DNA from: an uncultured Modestobacter sp.
Lineage (GTDB): Bacteria > Actinomycetota > Actinomycetes > Mycobacteriales > Geodermatophilaceae
Assembly: GCF_947486615.1 (NCBI RefSeq)
Contig: NZ_CANKUD010000019.1
Span: 1 to 33,624 of the forward strand
Reading direction: 5' to 3'
DNA: 33,624 bases
Shown: one piece after another, positions 8,605 through 15,063 of the stretch
Numbering within the stretch: the first letter of the stretch is position 1
Layout: each line of letters opens with the position of its first letter
The notes under the pieces: generated by a model
Databases searched by the model: none
What the model saw: the letters and a program-made list of their open reading frames with translations, nothing else
What the model was told of the DNA's origin: nothing
Translations under genes and position numbers: made by a program

Positions 8605-9950
8605 CGGAGACCGGCCTGTTCATCGACGAGCCCGCACGGCGCACGCCGGTGCTCGGCTCCTGGGAGGTCGTCGTGCTCGGCGGCGGCCCGGCCGGGTTGG
8701 CCACGGCGACCGCCGCGGCCCGGGCCGGCCGCAGCACGCTGCTGGTCGAGAAGGGCGGCTACCTGGGCGGGGCAGGCACGTCCGGTGGCCTGTCGACCTT
8801 CTGCGGCATGTGGTCCAACGTGCACGGCGAGCACGTGCTCACCACCCGGGGTCACGCGTCCGAGCTGCTGGACAGGATCGACCGGCTCGGCGGACTGCGG
8901 GCCCCGCACCTCTCCTTCGCCGACCGGATCCGGGCGCAGGCCTACGACATCCCGGCCTACCGCAGCGCCGCCGACGACCAGCTGCGCACAGCCGGGGCCT
9001 CGCTGCTCTACCACGCGAGGGCCGTCGGCGCGGTGGGCACCGACGAACGGGTCGACGGCCTCCTGGTCGAGTCGAAGTCCGGGCGGGGGGTGCTGCGCGG
9101 TGAGGTCTTCGTCGACTGCTCGGGCGACGGTGACCTGCTGGCCTGGACCGGTACGCCTTTCGAGAAGTCCGACCCGACCGAGATGCTGCACGTCTCCACG
9201 ATGTTCCGGATCAACGGCGTCGACGCCGAACGCGCCGGCCCGGCCTGGAAGACGCTGCCGAGGCTCATGGACGAGGCGGTCGCCGCCGGCCGGCCGCGGT
9301 TCCCCCGCCGCGGTGCGATCGTGCGACCGCAGCGGGACGACCTCGAGTGGCGGGCCAACGCGACCCAGCCCCGCAACCCCGACGGGACCGCGATCGACGG
9401 CACCGACGTCTGGCAGCTCACGTCGGCCGAGGTGCAGGGCCGGGCCCAGGCCCAGGAGGTGTTCGGCTTCATCCGGGCCAACCACCCCGGCTTCGAGGAC
9501 TCCTACATCGTCGACATCGGTCCGGAGATCGGGATCCGTGAGACCCGCCGGCTGCAGGCGCGGCACATGCTGACCGAGGAGGAGGTGCGCTCCTGCGCCC
9601 GCTTCGACGACTCGATCGGGCTCAACGGCTGGCCGGTGGAGGCGCACGTCGACGGCGATCTGGACATCCGCTGGCCCTACGGCGACGACCCGGTCGGCTA
9701 CAACCAGCTGCCCTACCGCTCGCTGGTGCCCGCGGCCGGTCCGGCCAACCTGCTGGCCGCCGGCCGGTGCGCCGGGATGACCCACGGCGGCCAGTCCGCC
9801 GCCCGGGTGGCCGGCCCCTGCTTCGCACTCGGGCAGGCCGCCGGCACCGCCGCCCACCTGGCGCTGAAGGCCGGCGTACCGGTCGCTGACGTGGACGTGC
9901 CGCAGCTGCAGGAGATGCTCGAGGACGAGGGCGCATGTCTGACCCTGTGA
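8601..9950 (+). CDS. FAD-dependent oxidoreductase (FAD_oxidored family)
   Basis: The product is 449 aa. It starts with a dinucleotide-binding Rossmann motif (VVVLGGGPAGLATATAAARA) and the early acidic residue of LLVEKGG that binds the FAD ribose. A glycine-rich GGYLGGAGTSGGLSTFCG segment follows, as in the PF12831-type oxidoreductases. The FAD-closing region is LLAAGRCAGMTHGGQSAARV near the C-terminus. There is no signal peptide, so it is cytosolic. Members oxidise hydroxy acids or are of unknown function. It sits between the hydrolase and the aconitase X genes and 13 bp before the next start, so it probably does one oxidation step in the same pathway. The electron acceptor cannot be seen. 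Confidence 0.87.
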   Translation: MTETGLFIDEPARRTPVLGSWEVVVLGGGPAGLATATAAARAGRSTLLVEKGGYLGGAGTSGGLSTFCGMWSNVHGEHVLTTRGHASELLDRIDRLGGLRAPHLSFADRIRAQAYDIPAYRSAADDQLRTAGASLLYHARAVGAVGTDERVDGLLVESKSGRGVLRGEVFVDCSGDGDLLAWTGTPFEKSDPTEMLHVSTMFRINGVDAERAGPAWKTLPRLMDEAVAAGRPRFPRRGAIVRPQRDDLEWRANATQPRNPDGTAIDGTDVWQLTSAEVQGRAQAQEVFGFIRANHPGFEDSYIVDIGPEIGIRETRRLQARHMLTEEEVRSCARFDDSIGLNGWPVEAHVDGDLDIRWPYGDDPVGYNQLPYRSLVPAAGPANLLAAGRCAGMTHGGQSAARVAGPCFALGQAAGTAAHLALKAGVPVADVDVPQLQEMLEDEGACLTL

Positions 9951-9951
9951 C

Positions 9952-9960
9952 GGAGGAGGA
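9952..9960 (+). promoter_or_regulatory. Strong ribosome binding site before the aconitase X gene
   Basis: GGAGGAGGA lies three bases before GTG 9964. It is the strongest Shine-Dalgarno in the operon and fixes the start of the aconitase X catalytic subunit. Most other genes of the operon start by overlap and translational coupling, so this one seems set for independent or higher translation. Confidence 0.7.
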
Positions 9961-9963
9961 ACG

Positions 9964-11232
9964 GTGCAGCTGACCCCGGCCGACGAGCGGATGCTCGTCG
10001 GCGACGACGGCCCCGCGGTGCAGGCAGCGATCCAGCTGCTGGTCCGCTACGGCGACCTGATGGGCGCCGAGCGCCTCATCGACACCGACAACGTGTGCGG
10101 TGCCAACATCTTCGGCCCCCGGCACGCCCGGGTGCTGGGCACCACCGATCCCGCGGCACTGTTCTCCCGGTTCTCCCTCGACCTCGCCGAGCCCGTGGAG
10201 GTGCCGGCCTTCCGCGCACACAGCTGCCAGCTGATCGGCCCGCGGGACCGGGAGCAGTGGGACGTCCAGGGCATCGCCCCCTCCGACGCACTCGCGATGG
10301 ACTCCAGCGAGGCCTACCTGGTCGAACGCGGCGTCGACGTGCTCTCCACGTGCACGCCGTACCAGGTGGGGGTGGTGCCGCAGTTCGGCGAGCACTGCGC
10401 CTGGATGGAGTCCTCGGCGGTCGTCTACATCAACTCGGTGCTCGGCGCCCGCACCAACACCGAGGGCCGGGAGTCCTCAGCCGCCTCGATGATCACCGGG
10501 CGGACCCCTTACGTCGGGTACCACCTGGACGAGGCACGCCGGGCGACGCACATGATCGACGTCCGCACGCCGGTGGTCACCACTGAGGACTGGAACCTGT
10601 TCGGCTACTGGGTGGGTGACCGGGTGCAGGATGCAGTCCCGGTGCTCGCCGGCGAGAGGCTGCGGCCCTCGCACGTGCAGCTCAAGCAGTTCGGCGCAGC
10701 CGCAGCGTCCTCCGGCGACGTGGAGATGTACCACCTGCCCGGGGTCACGCCGGAGGCGGCGACCGTCGAGCAGGCCCTCGGTGGCCGACCACCGAGGGCG
10801 ACGTCGGTGTACGACGCCACGGCGCGCGCCGAGACCGTCGCCTCGCTGTGCCGCACCGCGACCGACCGGGACGTCGACTTCGTGATGATCGGCTGCCCGC
10901 ACGCGGCGCTGGAGCAGGTGCGCGAGGTGGCCCGGCTGGTCGAGAGGCGGCGGATCTCGGATTCGACCTCGCTGTGGGTCTTCACCCCGTCGGCGCTGCG
11001 GCGCCAGGCCGATGAGGAGGGTCTGGTCGCCACCATCGAGGCAGCCGGCGCCAGGGTGCTCTCGGACACCTGCCCGGCGATCGGGCAGTTCCTGCCGCCG
11101 GGCACGAAGGTGTTCGCCACCGACTCGGCCAAGCAGGCGCACTACGTACCGGCGATAGCCGGGGTGCAGGGTTGGTTCGGCAGCGTCGAGACCTGCGTGA
11201 CCGCCGCGCTCACCGGGCGGTGGGCGGCGTGA
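9964..11232 (+). CDS. Aconitase X catalytic (large) subunit
   Basis: The product is 422 aa and matches the AcnX catalytic domain. It shows the N-terminal LTPADERMLVGDDGPAVQAA, the Fe-S cysteines Cys130 (STCTPYQVG), Cys311 (IGCPH) and Cys370 (DTCPAIGQF), and the conserved SVLGARTNTEGRESSAASMI and GYHLDEARRATH segments. AcnX enzymes are dehydratases; known ones act on cis-3-hydroxy-L-proline in bacteria and on mevalonate 5-phosphate in archaea. Here the catalytic and swivel domains are two genes (next at 11229), as in the split members. The start is GTG 9964. The substrate is probably the compound carried by the importer or a product of the dehydratase or oxidase. None of the known AcnX companion genes (proline racemase, ornithine cyclodeaminase-like reductase) is present. 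Confidence 0.9.
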   Translation: MQLTPADERMLVGDDGPAVQAAIQLLVRYGDLMGAERLIDTDNVCGANIFGPRHARVLGTTDPAALFSRFSLDLAEPVEVPAFRAHSCQLIGPRDREQWDVQGIAPSDALAMDSSEAYLVERGVDVLSTCTPYQVGVVPQFGEHCAWMESSAVVYINSVLGARTNTEGRESSAASMITGRTPYVGYHLDEARRATHMIDVRTPVVTTEDWNLFGYWVGDRVQDAVPVLAGERLRPSHVQLKQFGAAAASSGDVEMYHLPGVTPEAATVEQALGGRPPRATSVYDATARAETVASLCRTATDRDVDFVMIGCPHAALEQVREVARLVERRRISDSTSLWVFTPSALRRQADEEGLVATIEAAGARVLSDTCPAIGQFLPPGTKVFATDSAKQAHYVPAIAGVQGWFGSVETCVTAALTGRWAA

Positions 11233-11681
11233 CCGGGGCGCCGACCGCGCGGCTGGTGCTGGCCGGTCGCGGCGTCGTCGACGGCCGGGCCACCGGCCGC
11301 GCCCTGGTGTGCACCGCGCCGGTGTCCGGATGGGGCGGGATCGACCCCAGCACCGGTGTCATCGTGGAGAGCCGGCACCCGCAACGCGGCGAGTCCTTCG
11401 CCGGTGGCGTGCTGGTGCTGCCCGGTGCAAAGGGGTCCTCGGGCTGGTCGGGGCAGTTCCACCTGGCCAAGCTGCAGGGGACGGCTCCGGTCGCGGTGGT
11501 GTTCACCCGGATGAACTCCAAGTTGGCCCTCGGGCTCGTGGTGCTGGACGTGCCTGCGGTGACCGAGCTGGACACCGACCCGATCACGGCCCTGCACACC
11601 GGGGACCTGCTCGACGTGGACGGAACGGCCGGCACCGTACGAGTGCTGACCGGGGAGGAGCACGGCAATGGCCGACAATGA
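11229..11681 (+). CDS. Aconitase X swivel (small) subunit, DUF126
   Basis: The product is a 150-aa swivelling beta/alpha domain of the DUF126 family that completes the AcnX active site. It contains the family motif LPGAKGSSGWSG, with the serine cluster expected at the active site, and a preceding GGIDPSTG segment. It starts at GTG 11229 inside the stop of the large subunit (GTGA), and its 3' end overlaps the SDR start in another frame. A longer frame from 11172 would overlap the large subunit more and lacks a ribosome site. The strict overlap supports a fixed 1:1 complex. Confidence 0.88.
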   Translation: MTGAPTARLVLAGRGVVDGRATGRALVCTAPVSGWGGIDPSTGVIVESRHPQRGESFAGGVLVLPGAKGSSGWSGQFHLAKLQGTAPVAVVFTRMNSKLALGLVVLDVPAVTELDTDPITALHTGDLLDVDGTAGTVRVLTGEEHGNGRQ

Positions 11682-12489
11682 GCACTGGGAGGGGCGGGTC
11701 GTCCTGGTGACCGGCGCAGCCAGCGGCATCGGGCTGGGTCTGGCCCGCGGCGCGGCACGGGCCGGTGCGGTGGTCCACCTCGCCGACCGCGACGCCGACG
11801 GCGTCCGCGACGCAGCCTACGAGCTGACCGCCGACGGTGCCCGAGCGACGGCGCACGTCTGCGACGTGACGAACGGCGACGCGGTGCGCCGACTGGTCGA
11901 CCACGTGGCAGCCGCCTCCGGCAGGTTGGACACCGCTTTCCTCAACGCCGGTGTCAACGGTGTGCCGTCCATGATGCAGCCCGGTGGCAGCCTGCTCGAC
12001 CTGCCGTTCGAGGCCTGGCGTCGGGTGCTGGACGTCAACCTGGACGGCCTGTTCCACGGGCTACAGGCCTGTGCGCGGGTGATGGTCGCTCAGGGCGGGG
12101 GCAGCATCCTGGTCACCGCCTCCACCGCCGGGCTGCGCGCCGAGCCACGCGTCAGCTACCCGTACGTGGCCTCGAAGTCGGCCGTGGTCGGGCTGGTCCG
12201 CCAGGCTGCGCTCGAGCTGGCCGGTTACGGCGTTCGGGTCAACGCCGTCGCGCCCGGCCCGGTGACCACCAACATCGCCGGACCCGGACCCCGTGACCCG
12301 GCGAACGCCGCCGGCTGGCAGGCCAGCATCCCGATGGGGCGGTGGGGCTCGGTGGACGACGTCGTCCCGACCGCGTTGCTCCTCGCCTCACCGGAGTCGC
12401 TTTGGACCACCGGCAGCGTGCACGTGGTCGACGGCGGAGCCAGCGTCCTGACCCAGTTGACCGCGGACGGTCTTCCGGGCAACCCGTGA
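11668..12489 (+). CDS. Short-chain dehydrogenase/reductase (SDR)
   Basis: The product is a 273-aa classical SDR. It has the NAD(P)-binding TGAASGIG (15-22), the Asp in HLADRD that suggests NAD(H) preference, NAG (93-95), and the catalytic Ser152, Tyr166 and Lys170 in the YxxxK motif (YVASK). The C-terminal PMGRWGSVDDVV and VHVVDGG motifs are those of the FabG-like group. It overlaps the preceding gene by 14 bp, and GGGGAGGAG about seven bases upstream supports ATG 11668. It probably oxidises or reduces an alcohol/ketone intermediate of the same pathway and is the last gene of the operon. Confidence 0.93.
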   Translation: MADNEHWEGRVVLVTGAASGIGLGLARGAARAGAVVHLADRDADGVRDAAYELTADGARATAHVCDVTNGDAVRRLVDHVAAASGRLDTAFLNAGVNGVPSMMQPGGSLLDLPFEAWRRVLDVNLDGLFHGLQACARVMVAQGGGSILVTASTAGLRAEPRVSYPYVASKSAVVGLVRQAALELAGYGVRVNAVAPGPVTTNIAGPGPRDPANAAGWQASIPMGRWGSVDDVVPTALLLASPESLWTTGSVHVVDGGASVLTQLTADGLPGNP

Positions 12490-12931
12490 GGAAGTGACCG
12501 GCTCCCTGGTGTGGACCACGTGGTGGATCTCCTGCACCGGCACGGCGGCCACGGTGCGCCGTCGTCGCCCCGGAGCCGGGCCGGCAGTCGCCGTCCGCTT
12601 CCGCGCGTGTCCTTTGTCACCGTCGCGGCGTCCTTCGCCAACGGCAGCCGGTGCCGGACCCCCATGACCTTCGCCGGAGCCAGCAATCCGGCTGGCGGTT
12701 GACGCCCCCGCGCTCAGCCGCCGGCTCCCCGCCGAGGAGCTGGCCCGGGACTCGCCCAGCCCCCGCAACGGACCTGCCAGATCCGCCGGACTCGACTGAA
12801 CGATCACAGCGCCCCGATACCTCGGGCAGTTCCCGCCGACGGTGCGGACGCGGTTCCGGCACAGCATGGGCCTCCTGAACAGAGCTCGGCCTAGCATGGG
12901 CGATCGTGTGCCGAGAAAGACGGCCAGCACG
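12490..12931. other. Intergenic region between the catabolic operon and the signalling block
   Basis: About 440 bp without a credible gene. A 10-bp perfect palindrome, ACCACGTGGT, lies at 12515-12524 just after the SDR stop, and a weak stem follows at about 12536. Minus-strand open frames here are shadows of the SDR frame. A repeated CAGCATGGG / TAGCATGGG word occurs at about 12862 and 12892, close to the start of the next gene, but no confident promoter could be placed. Confidence 0.5.
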
Positions 12932-13597
12932 ATGGGGGAATCGGCGTTGAGCACCAACGGCAGGCAGGGCGCCTCGTGCCCGGCCGACGGGCATGCCGAA
13001 GACCCCTCTCAGGTGGTGCCGACGTTCCGGCACGACGCCCTGCTCTACGACTCACCGGATGAGCTGGCCGCAGTGGCTGTCCCCTTCCTGCTGGAGGGCT
13101 TGGCGGCGCACCCGCACCTCGTCAGCCGCTCCGGCCGCGTCGCCAACCGCGAATTCATCGACCCGGCGGCCTACCTGGGCACCCTGCCGGTGCCCGACGA
13201 GCCGCTGGAGCGCACAGCCCCGGCTCTGGTCTTCGACGATGTCACCGACTTCATCGGTCTGCGCCGCACCGTCCGCGCCCGGCTGCGTTCGCTCGACGGC
13301 CCAGCCGACCTCATCGAGGACTACCTGCTGGCGGTGGATGAGATGACCTCAAACGCCACCCTCCACGGACGGCGGCCGGTCGGAGTCCGGCTGTGGAGTA
13401 CGCCAGGGCGGCTGGTCTGCACCATCCGCGACGCCGGCGATGGGCCGACCGACCCCTTCGCCGGGTACGGGCCCGCCCACGGTGAGGACCTGTCAGCCGG
13501 TGGCATGGGGTTGTGGCTGGCCCGCCAGCTGTGCGACCACGTCGCCCTGCGCCGCGACGCACACGGCAACAGCATCCGGCTGTCCGTCGGCTGGTGA
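12932..13597 (+). CDS. ATP-binding regulator: HATPase (anti-sigma kinase-like) with a truncated MEDS domain
   Basis: The product is 221 aa. Residues 110-220 form a RsbW/SpoIIAB-like HATPase domain with the N-box VDEMTSNATLHG, G1 box DAGDG and G2 box GGMGLWLA. It could phosphorylate an anti-sigma antagonist or bind a sigma factor, the target of SpoIIE-type phosphatases such as the one at 15064. The N-terminus (TFRHDALLYDSPDEL to FLLEGLAA) is the start of a MEDS sensor domain. It then jumps directly to the end of that domain (HPHLVSRSGRVANREFIDP), leaving out the central 100 or so residues usual in this family. The frame is kept across the junction at about 13106. Start is uncertain: ATG 12932, TTG 12947 (behind GGGGGA) or earlier in-frame starts at 12896 and 12908. 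Confidence 0.8.
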   Translation: MGESALSTNGRQGASCPADGHAEDPSQVVPTFRHDALLYDSPDELAAVAVPFLLEGLAAHPHLVSRSGRVANREFIDPAAYLGTLPVPDEPLERTAPALVFDDVTDFIGLRRTVRARLRSLDGPADLIEDYLLAVDEMTSNATLHGRRPVGVRLWSTPGRLVCTIRDAGDGPTDPFAGYGPAHGEDLSAGGMGLWLARQLCDHVALRRDAHGNSIRLSVGW

Positions 13598-13689
13598 ACG
13601 CTGAGCCCGCCGAGTCACTCCTCGACCGCGTCGGGAACGTCGGGCGGCACCCGGTCCGGTCCGGCTGCTGCCGGGCAAGGCTGGTCTTG

Positions 13690-14700
13690 CGGGTGCGACC
13701 GCACGGCAAACCAGCGCCTCGTCGTCGTCGGGTACGGCGGGCAGCAGCCGCGCGATCATCTCATCGCACAGTTCCGTCGAGGTCGCGGCCGACGAGCTCG
13801 GCCAGCAGCGCCTGCAGCCGGGCCAGCCCCTCGTCCAGGTCGATGTCGCGCCGCCTGACCAGCCCGTCGGTGTTGAAGAGCACGACGGTGTCCAGCTTCA
13901 GGACCACCTGGGCATCTCGGCGGATCACGTCGGGATCGACGCCGAGCCGCAGGTCGGCGCGCTCGGCAGCCAGCACGGTCACCCGACCCCGGAGGTCGAC
14001 GGCCATCGGCGGCGGGTGACCGGCATTGGACCAGCAGACTGGTCAGCCCCCTCAGCCCGCGCGTCCACGGTCTGCTCGAGCCGGGCCACGATCGCGGTCG
14101 CGGTTGCGGTTGCGGTTGCGGTCGCGGTCGCGGTCGCGGTCGCGGTCGCCTGCAGCCTCCAGGACCCGGTCGGTCTGGCTCAGCACCCGCGCGGGGATGT
14201 CGTCCTCCAGTGCGCCGACGATGCGCACGATGGTACGGATCTGCCCCATGGCCTGGCGGCCTCGGTGTCGTGGCCGACGACGTCACCGATGACGACCGTG
14301 GTGGCGCCATTGCCCTGCACGAACGCTTCGTACCAGTCACCGCCCGCCTCGGCGGCCTGCCCGGCGGGCAGGTAGCGCACCACTATCTGCACGTCGTCCG
14401 GCTCGGGGGCGCGGTCAGCAGCGACCGCTGCAGTCCCTCGGCCGCTCTGCTGCCGATGAGATGATCGGCGGCTTCCCCCAGCGCGCCACTTGCTGACAGA
14501 ACGAGTGGCTCAGCTGGGTGCACGAGATCGACTGCCACGGCTCGGGCAGGCCCAGCGGGCCGGGGAACACCGGCCCCCACTCGGACACGAACGCGACCAG
14601 GGCAACCGGCTCGACCAACGCAGCGCGGACCAGGCGTGCGAAGCGCTCGAACGCTGGGTCTGACTGCGCACGCAGCGGAGTCCCCTCGGGGCAGCGAGCC
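13690..14700 (-). pseudogene. Decayed GAF-SpoIIE (PP2C) serine phosphatase
   Basis: Pieces of a phosphatase occur on the minus strand in several frames. From high to low coordinate they are a GAF start (SDPAFERFARLVRAALVEP, GPLGLPEPWQ, TQLSHSFCQQV) at about 14690-14470, EGLQRSLLTAPP at about 14430, VVRYLPAGQAAEAGGDWYEA and IGDVVGHDTEA at about 14390-14260, MGQIRTIVRIVGALEDDIPA, then RLEQTVDA, WSNAGHPPP, LFNTDGLVRRRDIDLDEGL, and finally MIARLLPAVPDDDEALV at about 13759. All have close counterparts in the intact protein at 15064, in the same order. The rest of the GAF domain is deleted between about 14470 and 14430, and at least three frame changes are needed, so no functional protein is expected. 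It would have acted in the same partner-switching pathway. Confidence 0.85.
14094..14147. repeat. Nine-copy hexanucleotide tandem repeat GCGGTY
   Basis: Nine consecutive GCGGTC or GCGGTT units lie inside the phosphatase pseudogene. Read on the minus strand in the ancestral frame they encode alternating Ala-Thr just before VARLEQ. The intact paralogue has only VATVATVAVARLEQ at this place. The repeat is therefore an in-frame expansion of a short Val/Ala/Thr-coding motif, probably by slipped-strand replication. It looks like a microsatellite rather than a CRISPR or protein-binding array, since there are no spacers. Confidence 0.9.
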
Positions 14701-15063
14701 AGTCACGGATCCCTCCGGTGAACCCGGGGGGGGCGACCGAGGCCCCGGGAAGCGAGCACGGCCAGCATGCCCAGCACCTGCGCGTTCCAGAGCCCGGGCC
14801 GGGCCGCCCCTCGTCCTGCGCCCGTTCGCACGGCCGTTGCCCGGTGCTCAGCCTGCAGACGATGCGATCGGGCCGCGCCACAATGGTGCGGCTGCCTCGG
14901 CTCGTCGCACTCGCTGCGGCGGTTCACGACACCCGCGCCTCCGGACGTGTCAGGTCCCCCACGTGGCGTGCTGCACAGAACACGACGGCGACCGGCTTGG
15001 CACAATGTGACGCTGCCGGGCTGATCACCAGCGACGGAGCGGCACCCGGCGGACGGAGCAACT
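14701..15063. other. Intergenic region upstream of the intact phosphatase
   Basis: About 360 bp between the phosphatase pseudogene and the start at 15064. I see no gene or RNA. A GGACGGAG ribosome site lies at about 15052-15059, five bases before GTG 15064. No confident -35/-10 pair was found. Confidence 0.5.

Noticed and set aside
14094..14147. Repeat array considered as a CRISPR or iteron cluster
   Set aside because: Units are six bases, directly joined without spacers, and lie in a decayed coding frame.
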